Of a DNA stretch of 64,000 bases, positions 34,579 to 42,322 are shown piece after piece; within the stretch, counting starts at the first letter, position 1, and every line of letters starts with the position of its first letter. The notes below the pieces were generated by a model, which was not told the DNA's origin, did no database searches, and saw only the letters and a list, made by a program, of their open reading frames with translations. The stretch spans positions 310,001-374,000 of the forward strand of contig NZ_JABTEX010000001.1 in NCBI RefSeq assembly GCF_015711645.1. Reading direction: 5' to 3'. Origin of the DNA: Planomonospora sp. ID82291. Its GTDB lineage: Bacteria; Actinomycetota; Actinomycetes; Streptosporangiales; Streptosporangiaceae. The position numbers were made by a program, and so were the translations under genes.

Positions 34579-35702
34579 TGCTTCGCCGCGACCTCGGTCG
34601 CCAGGCGGGTGAACTTGGTCGAGTCCTCGCCCAGGTCGATGATCGACTCACCCTGCAGCAGGTCCGCCGGGCTCATCTGCAGCGGCGTGTTCTGCGCCTT
34701 CAGGTCGGCGTCGACGATGTCCATCGCGGCCTTGTTCGGCACCTTGTACAGGATGTTCGAGGCGGCCCAGCCGTGCACCTTCGGGTCCAGGATGTGGTTG
34801 ATGAACGCGTGCGCGGCCTCCTTGTTCTTGGAGGACTTGAGGATGACCATCGTGTCCACCCACAGGTCGCTGCCCTCCTTGGGGACCACGAACTTGATGT
34901 TCTTCTCGGAGGTCGGGCACCAGCCGTCCCACGCCTCGACCATGACGGCCTCGCCGCTCTTCAGGCGGTCGCCGAAGGTCGTGTCGTCGTAGGCGAGCAG
35001 GTTCGGCTTGGCCGCGAGCAGCTTCTCCTTGACCTTGGCCAGCTCCTCGTCGCTGCGGGTGTTGACCGAGTAGCCGAGCGCCTTGATGGCGGGCAGGGCC
35101 AGCCAGCGCTCGGTGGTCATCATGGTGACCTTCTTCTTGGCCTCGGCGGGCGGGTCGAGGATGTCGTTCCAGCTGGTCGGCGCCGGCTTCACCAGGTCTT
35201 CCCGGTAGCAGATGCCGGTGGTGCCCCAGGTGTAGGGCACCGAGAAGGTGTTGCCCTTGTCGTAGGCCAGCTCCTTGGCCTCGGGGTAGAGGTTGGCCAG
35301 GTTCGGGATCAGCTCGGGGTGGAGCGGCTCCAGCAGGCCGGCCTCGTTGAGCGCCTGGGCGTACTGGCCGGAGACGAAGGCCACGTCGATGCCGGTGTCG
35401 GCGCCCGAGGTCAGCTTCGCCATCGCGACCTCGTTGGTGTCGTGCAGCGTGACCTTCAGGTCGAACTTGAGTTTGCTCTTGATCTCCTGGGGAAGTTCCT
35501 TCGGCGTGTACCCGTCCCAGACGGTCACCGTGAGGCTCTGCTTCGACAGGTCGGCGTTGGGGTCGAGCTGGGCGACGGCGGCACTGGCTGCGGGGGACGC
35601 GGCGGTGTCGGCGGCCTCCCCGCCGCACGCCGAGACTGCGAGCGCGAGACCGGCGGCCACTGCGGCGGCCGGAAGACGACGGGTGTACCGGGAACGGGAC
35701 AC
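34575..35702 (-). CDS. Solute-binding lipoprotein of PotD type
   Basis: This 375-residue lipoprotein has a signal peptide with lipobox VSAC-GG and a family 1 extracellular binding fold: LTVTVWDGYTPKE, VAFVSGQYAQALNEAG, SVPYTWGTTGICYRED and MVEAWDGWCPTS. The Trp/Tyr/Asp-rich positions resemble PotD-type pockets that hold amine ligands. The GTG at 35702 has GGAG about nine bases upstream; the open frame extends 22 codons further. It diverges from the kinase gene at 35842 across an inverted repeat. Confidence 0.88.
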   Translation of the reverse strand: MSRSRYTRRLPAAAVAAGLALAVSACGGEAADTAASPAASAAVAQLDPNADLSKQSLTVTVWDGYTPKELPQEIKSKLKFDLKVTLHDTNEVAMAKLTSGADTGIDVAFVSGQYAQALNEAGLLEPLHPELIPNLANLYPEAKELAYDKGNTFSVPYTWGTTGICYREDLVKPAPTSWNDILDPPAEAKKKVTMMTTERWLALPAIKALGYSVNTRSDEELAKVKEKLLAAKPNLLAYDDTTFGDRLKSGEAVMVEAWDGWCPTSEKNIKFVVPKEGSDLWVDTMVILKSSKNKEAAHAFINHILDPKVHGWAASNILYKVPNKAAMDIVDADLKAQNTPLQMSPADLLQGESIIDLGEDSTKFTRLATEVAAKQ

Positions 35703-35774
35703 AGCCGCTACTCCTTCATAATTCAGATGTATGAGGGTGGTCCGGTCGTTTCGGACGTGACAGACCAAAGCAGG

Positions 35775-35807
35775 AGTGTTGCAGGCAACATCAACTTGAG
35801 CAACACT
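35775..35807. promoter_or_regulatory. Inverted repeat between importer and kinase operons
   Basis: AGTGTTGC at 35775-35782 matches the reverse complement of GCAACACT at 35800-35807, and an inner GTTGC-AG-GCAAC lies at 35779-35790. The site is central to the 139-bp divergent spacer, so one regulator could control both operons. The regulator is not identified. Confidence 0.5.
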
Positions 35808-35841
35808 GATCGGGACATCGCCGCCCGGAAGTCCGATCCAC

Positions 35842-37002
35842 TTGCTGAACGATCATTCAATATGGGGACGCCTCGGCACCGTCCCCCGCGCGGGCGACGG
35901 CCGGACCGCCGAGCTGCTGTCCGCCCTGGCATCGCACGTTCCCGCACCGTACGACGTCCTCCGCTTCGGCGCGCTCCCCGCTCCGCCGCCCGGAGCGGCT
36001 GAACGGGGGTTCGACGTCGACCAGACCAACCACTCGGTGGTCGTCGGCGAGACCGTCGTAGTGAAATGGCTCACACTTCCCGCGCCGCTCCCCCAGCCGG
36101 CCCCCGAGATGTTCGCCCACCTGTCGGCGGTCGGCTTCACCGCCACGGCCGCGCCCTACGCGGCGCTCACCCGCGACGGCGCGCTCCTGGCCCTGGTCAC
36201 GGCCTACCTGCCGGACGCCAGGGACGGCTGGGAGTGGTGCGTGGACGAGGCCGCCGCGGGCCGCACGGACTTCGCCGCCGACCTCGGCGTGCTCGCCGCC
36301 GACCTGCATGTCGCCCTGGCCACCCCGTCCGCGGCCTTCCCCGACCCGGTACGGCTCGCGCCCGCCCGCCGCTCCGACGGCCCCGGACGGCCGGCCGCCC
36401 ACGACCCGGAGAGCGGCGGGCGCGGCCGGCGCGGCGGTCCGGGGCCGAGCCCGTGGGCCGTCCGCGCCGAGGCGGCGCTGCGCGAGGCGCTGGAGCTGAC
36501 CGGCGGCGAGGACGGCATGTGGCTGGCCGCCCGCGCGGACCTCCTGGCGGAGCGGTTCCGCCCGCTGGCCGACCACGACGCGACCCCGCTGATCCGCATC
36601 CACGGCGACCTGCACGTCGGCCAGGTCCTGCGCTGGTCCGGCGGCTACGCCGTGGTCGACTTCGACGGCAACCCGACGGTCTCCGACACCGACCTCCACC
36701 AGCCCGCCGCCCGCGACCTCGCCCAGCTGTCCACCAGCCTGGAGCACGCCGGGCAGGTCGCGATCCGGCGGCGGGGCGCCGATCCCGCCGCGACCGGGCG
36801 CTGGGCCGTACGGGCGGTCCGCTCCCTCCAGGACGCCTACACCGGGCGGCTGCGCGAACGCGGGCACCGCCACCTGCTCCACGACGGGCTGCTGCCCGCC
36901 TTCGCCCTCGAACAGGAGTGCCGCGAGCTCGTCTACGCCGCCCGCCACCTGCCCCGCTGGCGCTACGCCCCCATGGGCGTCCTGCGCTCCTGGTTCGACT
37001 GA
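35842..37002 (+). CDS. Maltokinase-like aminosugar kinase (possible glucosamine kinase)
   Basis: This 386-residue protein has the maltokinase/aminoglycoside-phosphotransferase fold: a distinct N-terminal cap, VVVKWLTLP in the N-lobe, and the catalytic loop IRIHGDLHVGQVLRW followed by VVDFDGNPT, which supplies the catalytic Asp and the metal-binding Asp. Some actinobacterial maltokinase paralogues have been shown to phosphorylate glucosamine. The SIS-domain gene 12 bases downstream supports an aminosugar role. TTG at 35842 is the only early start in frame and its ribosome site is weak, so the N-terminus is uncertain. Confidence 0.75.
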   Translation: MLNDHSIWGRLGTVPRAGDGRTAELLSALASHVPAPYDVLRFGALPAPPPGAAERGFDVDQTNHSVVVGETVVVKWLTLPAPLPQPAPEMFAHLSAVGFTATAAPYAALTRDGALLALVTAYLPDARDGWEWCVDEAAAGRTDFAADLGVLAADLHVALATPSAAFPDPVRLAPARRSDGPGRPAAHDPESGGRGRRGGPGPSPWAVRAEAALREALELTGGEDGMWLAARADLLAERFRPLADHDATPLIRIHGDLHVGQVLRWSGGYAVVDFDGNPTVSDTDLHQPAARDLAQLSTSLEHAGQVAIRRRGADPAATGRWAVRAVRSLQDAYTGRLRERGHRHLLHDGLLPAFALEQECRELVYAARHLPRWRYAPMGVLRSWFD

Positions 37003-37014
37003 TCAAGGAGAGAC

Positions 37015-37977
37015 GTGAACCCCGAGCTGTACCTCGCCGACCTGGAGGCCAAGCCCGCCGCGCTGACCGGCCTGGCCGACGCCCTGGAGGCCGACGACCC
37101 GTTCGGGGCGCTCCTGCCGGAGGGGATCCGGCGGGTCCTCCTCCTCGGCATGGGCAGCTCCCGCTACGCCGCCGGGGTGGCCGCGCTCCGGCTGCGCGCC
37201 GCCGGGATCGACGCCGCCGCCGAGTACGCCTCGGCCTCGCTCTCCTACCCGGCCGACCCGAAGACCCTCGTCGTGGCCGTCTCCGCCACCGGCGGGAGCC
37301 GCGAGACCCTGGACGCGGTCGCCCGGCACCGGGGCCGGTCCTTCGTGGCCGCGATGACCGAGCGGCCGGACTCGCCGATCACCGAGGGCGCCGACCTGGT
37401 CGTGCCGATGCTCGCGGGCGAGGAGCGGGGCGGCGTCGCCTGCCGGACCTTCCAGCACACGCTCGCCCTGCTGCTGGCCCTGAACCGCCGCCTCACCGGC
37501 GCGGGCCCGGACGTGCCCGCGCTGCTGCGCCGGAGCGCGGAGGCCACCGCCGACCTGCTGGACCGGCGCGGCGAGTGGCTGGAGCCGGCCATGGCCCTGC
37601 TGGACGGCCCGGCCGGCGTCTACACGATCGCCCCGGCCGAGCGCCTGTCGTCCGCCGAGCAGTCCGCCCTGATGTTCCGCGAGGGCCCCCGCCGGCCCGC
37701 CGACGCCTGCGAGACCGGCGACTGGGCCCACGTCGACGTCTACCTCACCAAGACCCTCGACTACCGGGCCGTGCTGTTCCCCGGCTCCCGCTACGACGGG
37801 CAGGCCATGGAGTGGATCCGCGAACGCGGCTCCACCGTCCTGTCCGTCGGCGGCGGCTCCGCCGTCCCCGGCGCCGCCGCCGCCGTCCGCTACCGCCACG
37901 ACGACGACCCGGACGTGGCCCTGCTGACCGAGACCCTCGTCTGCGAACTCGTCGCCGCCCACTGGTGGCGCTCCTGA
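37015..37977 (+). CDS. SIS-domain sugar isomerase/deaminase-like protein
   Basis: This 320-residue protein has two SIS subdomains and no glutaminase domain. Landmarks are VLLLGMGSSRYAAGVAALRL, VVAVSATGGSRETLDAVA and a second half with ALMFREGPRRPADACETGDW. Such proteins bind phosphosugars and can act as aminosugar-phosphate deaminases or isomerases. It follows the kinase gene with AAGGAGA five bases before the GTG, so the pair could phosphorylate an imported aminosugar and then convert it. The exact reaction is inferred. Confidence 0.8.
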   Translation: MNPELYLADLEAKPAALTGLADALEADDPFGALLPEGIRRVLLLGMGSSRYAAGVAALRLRAAGIDAAAEYASASLSYPADPKTLVVAVSATGGSRETLDAVARHRGRSFVAAMTERPDSPITEGADLVVPMLAGEERGGVACRTFQHTLALLLALNRRLTGAGPDVPALLRRSAEATADLLDRRGEWLEPAMALLDGPAGVYTIAPAERLSSAEQSALMFREGPRRPADACETGDWAHVDVYLTKTLDYRAVLFPGSRYDGQAMEWIRERGSTVLSVGGGSAVPGAAAAVRYRHDDDPDVALLTETLVCELVAAHWWRS

Positions 37978-38012
37978 CCGCACGGCCCTGATCCGGCCCC
38001 TTGGGGCGGGCA

Positions 38013-38068
38013 CGGCCGAATCGACCACCCGCTGTGTGCGCGGGGACCGTTCTTCGTCGATTCGGCCG
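38013..38068. terminator. Long inverted repeat between convergent genes
   Basis: CGGCCGAATCGAC at 38013-38025 pairs perfectly with GTCGATTCGGCCG at 38056-38068 across 30 bases. It lies between the SIS gene (plus) and the VOC gene (minus) and probably ends transcription from both sides. Confidence 0.55.
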
Positions 38069-38092
38069 CAACCCGCCAGCCGGACTCGGCGG

Positions 38093-38506
38093 CTACTCCG
38101 CGTAGGGCTGGTCCTGGCCCTGAGCGCTGTAGCCGAGGCTCCAGATGTAGCCGTCCGGGTCGGCGAAGGAGCCGCCGTACCCGCCCCACGGCAGGGCGCC
38201 CGCGGGCTTGAGGATCGTGGCCCCGGCCTTCTCGGCCTGCGCGATGATCTCGTCGACCCGCGCCTCGCTGCGCACGACGTAGGTGAGGACCAGACCGCTG
38301 AAGCCGCCGCCCTCAGGACTCGCGCCCACCTGGTCGGCCAGGCCTTCGCGATCGTAGAAGCCGACGGGTGAGGCTCCGTCCGATTCGAAGAACACCGAGA
38401 TGCCGTAGTCGTCCTTGACCTTCCAGCCGAGCCCCTCCGTGTAGAACCGCTTCGACGCCTCCATGTCGCGGACGCCGAGGAGGATCGAGCTCACGTGTGC
38501 CTTCAT
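38093..38506 (-). CDS. VOC-superfamily (glyoxalase-like) protein
   Basis: This 137-residue protein has the paired beta-alpha-beta-beta-beta units of the VOC fold: SSILLGVRDMEASKRFYTEGLGW in the first half and GYGGSFADPDGYIWSLGY at the end, where the acidic and aromatic residues often bind metal. Members act as lyases, dioxygenases or binding proteins. The ATG at 38506 has GGAG upstream; the open frame extends a further 19 codons without homology. It diverges from the ECF41-type sigma gene 136 bases away and may be its target. Confidence 0.85.
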   Translation of the reverse strand: MKAHVSSILLGVRDMEASKRFYTEGLGWKVKDDYGISVFFESDGASPVGFYDREGLADQVGASPEGGGFSGLVLTYVVRSEARVDEIIAQAEKAGATILKPAGALPWGGYGGSFADPDGYIWSLGYSAQGQDQPYAE

Positions 38507-38579
38507 GCCTTGTCTCCTTCGTGCTTGACGTGCATGCGCCGCCTGAACCGGCAGGCCCGGCATCCGGGCCGGGCTCGCA

Positions 38580-38606
38580 TGTCACATCGTCATGGATTCA
38601 CCGGTC
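38580..38606 (+). promoter_or_regulatory. Possible ECF41-type promoter before the sigma gene
   Basis: TGTCACA at 38580-38586 equals the reported -35 motif of ECF41 sigma factors. A CGGTC at 38602-38606, 15 bases on, is close to the CGTC expected at -10. It would give a leader of about 30 bases before the ATG at 38643 and imply autoregulation. Confidence 0.35.
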
Positions 38607-38642
38607 GACTGGTATGACCGGCGAGACGGAGGAATGTGACCG

Positions 38643-39506
38643 ATGGTCGAACAAGATTGGGTCAGCGAGCGGTTCGCCGAGCACCGGAGCCGCTTGCACG
38701 CGGTGGCCTACCGGATGCTCGGCTCAGCCGGCGAGGCCGAGGATGCGGTGCAGGAGGCGTGGCTGCGGGTCAGCCGCGCCGACACCGGCCGGGTGGAGAA
38801 TCCGGCGGGGTGGCTGACCACGGTCGTCGCCCGCGTCTGCCTCAACATGCTCGAGGCACGCCGGACCCGGCGTGAGGACTCGGCCGGGGCGCTGCCGCCC
38901 GAGCCGGACGCGCGCATCCGCCCCGCCGTTCGGGCCGGTCCCGAGGACGAGGCGCTGCTGGCCGATTCGGTCGGGGTCGCGCTGACGGTGGTGCTGGACA
39001 CGCTGTCTCCCGCCGAGCGGCTCGCGTTCGTCCTGCACGATGTCTTCGGCGTGTCCTTCGGTGAGATCGGCACCGTCATCGACCGCTCTCCGGCGGCGGC
39101 CCGGCAGCTCGCCAGCCGGGCCCGGCGCCGGGTGCGAGGAGCGGCCACGGAATCCGATGCCGCGCGATCGGCCGAGCGGGAGATCGTCGAGGCCTTCCTC
39201 ACCGCCTCCCGCGGCGGGGATTTCACCGCCCTGCTCGAGTTACTCGATCCGGACGCCGTGGTCGGCGAGATCCGCGGCGGCCACGCGGCGGCGTCCTTCT
39301 TCACCGGACGGGCTCAGGCCGCCCGGCTCGCTCTGGTCGACGGCGTACCGGCGGCCGTCTGGTCGCACCTCGGCCGGCCGAAGGCCGTCCTCACATTCAC
39401 CATCGACGACGAGAAGATCACCCGCATCGATATCGACACCGACCCCGACCGCCTCCGCGCCCTCGACATCGTCGTTCTTTCCGAAGGCGGCAAGGAACGG
39501 CGTTGA
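38643..39506 (+). CDS. ECF41-family (SigJ-like) RNA polymerase sigma factor
   Basis: This 287-residue ECF sigma factor has region 2 (RMLGSAGEAEDAVQEAWLRV, NPAGWLTTVVARVCLNML), region 4 (LSPAERLAFVLHDVFGVSFGEIGTV, SPAAARQLASRARRR) and a C-terminal SnoaL-like domain of about 110 residues that ends with IDIDTDPDRLRAL. The SnoaL extension replaces an anti-sigma factor in ECF41 proteins and controls their activity. These genes usually lie beside a carboxymuconolactone decarboxylase, oxidoreductase or epimerase; here the neighbour is a VOC protein. GGAGGA lies nine bases before the ATG. Confidence 0.92.
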   Translation: MVEQDWVSERFAEHRSRLHAVAYRMLGSAGEAEDAVQEAWLRVSRADTGRVENPAGWLTTVVARVCLNMLEARRTRREDSAGALPPEPDARIRPAVRAGPEDEALLADSVGVALTVVLDTLSPAERLAFVLHDVFGVSFGEIGTVIDRSPAAARQLASRARRRVRGAATESDAARSAEREIVEAFLTASRGGDFTALLELLDPDAVVGEIRGGHAAASFFTGRAQAARLALVDGVPAAVWSHLGRPKAVLTFTIDDEKITRIDIDTDPDRLRALDIVVLSEGGKERR

Positions 39507-39615
39507 CCCGCGCGGATCTCAATCCCTCGTCGTGCACCCCGCTGTCCCCTCGGCCGCCACCGGATGCCTCCGTTGAACGGGAGCTCGGGCCACGTCACCG
39601 GGCGGTCCGGCTTCA

Positions 39616-39645
39616 GGGCCGGCAGCGGGACACCGCTGCCGGCCC
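39616..39645. terminator. Hairpin between sigma factor and GNAT genes
   Basis: GGGCCGGCAGCGG at 39616-39628 pairs perfectly with CCGCTGCCGGCCC at 39633-39645 around GACA. It lies between the converging sigma factor and acetyltransferase genes. Confidence 0.65.
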
Positions 39646-39655
39646 CGTGGGGCGA

Positions 39656-40177
39656 CTACCGCTGGGCCGTCGGTGCCGTGCTCGACACCAACCGGGCGGT
39701 GCCCTGTTCGGTGTCGGTGTGCGACCGCTGGAAGCCGGCCTTCTCCAGGACCCGGATCGAGGCGGGGTTCGACAGTTCCACGTTGGCGTAGACCGTGTGG
39801 ACGCCCGGTGCGGTGAAGGCGAACGCGGTCAGCGCGCGCGTGGCCTCGGACGCGTAGCCGCGGCCTCGGCGGGAGGGCACGATGCCGTACCCGATCTCCA
39901 GGGCGCCGTCGCCGGGCGGCCAGAACAGGCCGATCGACCCGACCACCAGGCCGCCGTCGCGCTCGGTGATCTGGCGGTGGCCGTACTCGCCCAGCCACGT
40001 GGGGTGCTCAGCGAGCAGGTCGGCGATGACCTGGTCACCCTCGGCGGGGAAGTCGGGAGCCCAGTGCGGCGGCCGGGCGCCGTCCAGGACGGCGGTGATC
40101 TCGCCGGGGTGCCACGACCGCAGGATGAGGCGGTCGGTGGTCAGACCGGCATCGGTCAGGGAAAAGAAGGAAGACAC
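39656..40177 (-). CDS. GNAT-family N-acetyltransferase
   Basis: This 173-residue enzyme resembles RimJ/RimL-type acetyltransferases. It starts LTDAGLTTDRLILRSW, and the acetyl-CoA loop reads GIVPSRRGRGYASEATRALTAF, followed by VYANVELSNPASIRVLEKAGF. The substrate could be a protein N-terminus, an amino acid or a drug. The GTG at 40177 has AGGAG upstream. A 17-codon reading frame with its own ribosome site lies 39 bases before it. Confidence 0.87.
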   Translation of the reverse strand: MSSFFSLTDAGLTTDRLILRSWHPGEITAVLDGARPPHWAPDFPAEGDQVIADLLAEHPTWLGEYGHRQITERDGGLVVGSIGLFWPPGDGALEIGYGIVPSRRGRGYASEATRALTAFAFTAPGVHTVYANVELSNPASIRVLEKAGFQRSHTDTEQGTARLVSSTAPTAQR

Positions 40178-40216
40178 CGGAGTCTCCTGATCGTCGGTGA
40201 CGGACCGGTCCGCGCT

Positions 40217-40270
40217 CTAGGCGTGCGCGAGCCGGATGAGGACATGCTGATGACGGCTGCTGGCAGCCAT
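40217..40270 (-). CDS. Possible 17-residue leader peptide before the GNAT gene
   Basis: An ATG at 40270, nine bases after GAGGAGG, opens a frame reading MAASSRHQHVLIRLAHA and ending with TAG at 40217-40219. The position 39 bases before the acetyltransferase start would suit translation-coupled attenuation. The sequence has no obvious run of one amino acid. Evidence is only the ribosome site, length and position. Confidence 0.35.
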   Translation of the reverse strand: MAASSRHQHVLIRLAHA

Positions 40271-40413
40271 ATTCATCGACCTCCTCGTCACTCATGATCA
40301 GATGGTGCCCGTCAGGGTAGCGGCTCCTCCGATCGGAGTAAACCGTCCGGCGTACCCCGGGCGTGATCCGGCTCAAGACGCGCCGTCAGGGTGTCACGGC
40401 CGCATCGGCGGTG

Positions 40414-40463
40414 CCGCCGCCTCTGAACCGACCGCGGTCAGCCGGTCGGTTCAGAGGCGGCGG
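40414..40463 (-). terminator. 20-bp-stem hairpin over the end of the orphan cvnC gene
   Basis: CCGCCGCCTCTGAACCGACC at 40414-40433 pairs perfectly with the complementary 20 bases at 40444-40463 around a ten-base loop. The right arm contains the stop codon of the orphan DUF742 gene. Confidence 0.7.
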
Positions 40464-40942
40464 AGGCCGCCGAGGACGCGTTCGAGGAGGTCGCGGCCGG
40501 GGCCGCTCTCCTGCACCTGGGGGTGGTAGACCCGGACCAGGCCCTCGGACTCCATGTCGGCGATGAGCACCCGGGCGACGCCGAGGGGGATGCCCAGGAG
40601 CGCGGAGACCTCCGCGACCGAGCGGACGTTCCGGCACAGCTCGCTGATCGCGCGGTACTCCCGGGTGAAGGAGAGTCCCAGCCGGCCGGAGGTCGCCGAG
40701 GAGACCAGCGCCTCCATGGCGAGCCGGGTGCGGGGAGCGGTCCGCCCCCCGGTGACGGCGTACATGCGGACCAGCGAGCTCTCCTCTTCCTCCCGCGGCG
40801 GGCCGTATCCCGCGCCGGAGTGCGGGCCGTGCCCCTCGCCTCCGCCGTGCCCCTCGCCTCCGCCGTGCCCCGGCCCGGAGTGCGGGCCGGGGTGCCCCTC
40901 GCCGCGACCGGGGCCGCGGGGGTCGTTCCCGTGCGGATCCAT
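40451..40942 (-). CDS. Orphan DUF742 protein (CvnC type) of a decayed conservon
   Basis: This 163-residue DUF742 protein has a His/Gly-rich N-terminus of about 50 residues with GHGGGEGHGGGEGHG repeats, then the normal core (LVRMYAVTGGRTAPRTRLAM, VRSVAEVSALLGIPLGVAR, LIADMESEGLVRVYHPQVQ) and the end LLERVLGGLRRL. No cvnD follows and no cvnB precedes; only the tail of a cvnA lies three bases upstream. The protein itself is intact and may still work with the complete conservon next door. Confidence 0.85.
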   Translation of the reverse strand: MDPHGNDPRGPGRGEGHPGPHSGPGHGGGEGHGGGEGHGPHSGAGYGPPREEEESSLVRMYAVTGGRTAPRTRLAMEALVSSATSGRLGLSFTREYRAISELCRNVRSVAEVSALLGIPLGVARVLIADMESEGLVRVYHPQVQESGPGRDLLERVLGGLRRL

Positions 40943-40945
40943 GGC

Positions 40946-41224
40946 TCAGCGCTCCCGGTTCGGGAGCTCGTTGCGGGCCCGGCGCACGCCCTGCTGGAAG
41001 CTCGCCATCCGGTCGCGCACCCGCTCGGCGGACGGGGGCGCCGCGGGCGGCGGGACGGGCGTCTGCGGCCGGGGCCCGGAGGCGCCCGGCGGGTGCTGCG
41101 GACGCGGTCCGGCCGGGGCACGGGCCGGGGAGGCGGGCAGCGGGGCCGGCAGGGGGGAGGGCGTCCGGTGGCGGGCCGGGCCCTGCCCCCGAGCCCGTGG
41201 CGTTCCACCGCCACCCGGGCTGAG
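40946..41224 (-). pseudogene. 3' remnant of a CvnA-type kinase gene
   Basis: The minus-strand frame ending at 40946 gives about 90 residues of Pro-rich sequence ending in SAERVRDRMASFQQGVRRARNEL, which matches the C-terminal motif of the three intact CvnA proteins here (for example ERVRSRLSSFQQGVRQGRAE). No usual start codon is found in this frame before it merges with other sequence. The kinase domains and cvnB are absent. This looks like a deletion that joined the tail of cvnA to cvnC. Confidence 0.75.
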
Positions 41225-41261
41225 GCACCGAAGAGCCGGCGGCTCGCTGGAACGCCGAAGA

Positions 41262-41293
41262 GCCGGTACGGCTCCCGCGGGAGCCGTACCGGC
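41262..41293 (-). terminator. 32-bp perfect palindrome after conservon 3
   Basis: Bases 41262-41293 form a perfect palindrome centred between 41277 and 41278, 14 bases after the cvnD3 stop. It probably terminates the conservon 3 transcript before the remnant. Confidence 0.7.
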
Positions 41294-41307
41294 ACGGGGT
41301 CCGGGCG

Positions 41308-41895
41308 TCAGACCGACATGCCGTAGGCGGCGCGCACCCGCAGGACGTGCTCGACCAGGGTGATGAGCGTGCTCTTCACCGAGTCGCGGGAGCGGGCGTC
41401 GGTGCGCACGATGGGGACGTGCGGGGCGAGCGCCAGGGCTTCGCGCACCTCCTCCTCCGAGTGCGGGAACTGCCCGTCCCAGCCGTTGATGCCGACCACG
41501 AAGGGGAGCTTGGCCTCCTCGAAGTAGTCGATCGCCGGGAAGCCGTCGGCCAGGCGGCGGGTGTCGATCAGGACCACCGCGCCGATGGCGCCTCGGACCA
41601 GGTCGTCCCACATGAACCAGAACCGGTGCTGCCCGGGCGTGCCGAACAGGTACAGGATCAGGTCCTGGTCCAGGGACAGACGGCCGAAGTCCATGGCGAC
41701 CGTGGTCGTGGCCTTGTTCGGCGTGAGGCCCAGGTCGTCCACGCCCGAGCTGGCCTCCGTCATGACCGCTTCCGTGGTCAGCGGGAGGATCTCCGAGACG
41801 GCGCCCACGAACGTGGTCTTGCCGACGCCGAACCCGCCCGCTACGACGATCTTCGTCGATGTCAGGCCGCCGCGGTTAGAGCCTGCGAAGTCCAC
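41308..41895 (-). CDS. Conservon 3 Ras-like GTPase (CvnD type)
   Basis: This 195-residue GTPase has P-loop GGFGVGKTTFVGAVSE, LFGTPGQHRFWFMWDDL and VVGINGWDG. It is closest in pattern to the conservon 1 protein (DFAGS start, DDLGLTPNKATTTVAMD). The GTG at 41895 overlaps the end of cvnC3 by 20 bases, the same arrangement as in the other conservons. It ends before a perfect 32-bp palindrome. Confidence 0.93.
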   Translation of the reverse strand: MDFAGSNRGGLTSTKIVVAGGFGVGKTTFVGAVSEILPLTTEAVMTEASSGVDDLGLTPNKATTTVAMDFGRLSLDQDLILYLFGTPGQHRFWFMWDDLVRGAIGAVVLIDTRRLADGFPAIDYFEEAKLPFVVGINGWDGQFPHSEEEVREALALAPHVPIVRTDARSRDSVKSTLITLVEHVLRVRAAYGMSV

Positions 41896-42238
41896 TGAGC
41901 ACCCTTTCGAGCATGTTGAGATCCGGTTGTCCCTGGTCGAGACGTGGCTGGTGGATGCGGACGAGACCTTCGTCCACCATGTCCGCCACCAGTACGCGGG
42001 CCACTCCGAGCGGGACCCGGAGCAGCGCCGAGATCTCGGCGACCGACCGGAACGAACGGCAGAGCCTGATGATGGCGTCCTGCTCGGGGGTGAGCAGGGC
42101 CAGCTCCTCGTCCATGATGGGGGAGGAGGAGACCAGGGTCTCCATCGCCATGTGATAGCGCGGCTCGGCGCGACCGCCGGTCACCGCGTACGGACGGAAC
42201 AGGGGCTCCTCGTCCCCGGTTCCGTCAACGCCCAGCAC
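41876..42238 (-). CDS. Conservon 3 DUF742 protein (CvnC type)
   Basis: This 120-residue DUF742 protein has an acidic N-terminus (LGVDGTGDEEPLFRPYAVTG) and the core SFRSVAEISALLRVPLGVAR, LVADMVDEGLVRIHQPRLD and LNMLERVLSGLRRL. The TGGRAEPRYHM segment differs from the TGGRTAPRTQL of the others. The GTG at 42238 has GGAGAGG upstream. Confidence 0.92.
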   Translation of the reverse strand: MLGVDGTGDEEPLFRPYAVTGGRAEPRYHMAMETLVSSSPIMDEELALLTPEQDAIIRLCRSFRSVAEISALLRVPLGVARVLVADMVDEGLVRIHQPRLDQGQPDLNMLERVLSGLRRL

Positions 42239-42322
42239 AGGCCTCTCCAGGGGCGGACGCCGGGGAGGACGGACCGGGGGTCCGCGCGGTCCCGGCTCGC
42301 CGGATGTGTGCCGACCCGGTCA

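Noticed and set aside
38580-38591. TGTCACA followed one base later by CGTC as a complete ECF41 promoter
   Set aside because: The two elements need about 15-16 bases between them, so this CGTC cannot be the -10. The more distant CGGTC was kept as a weak candidate.
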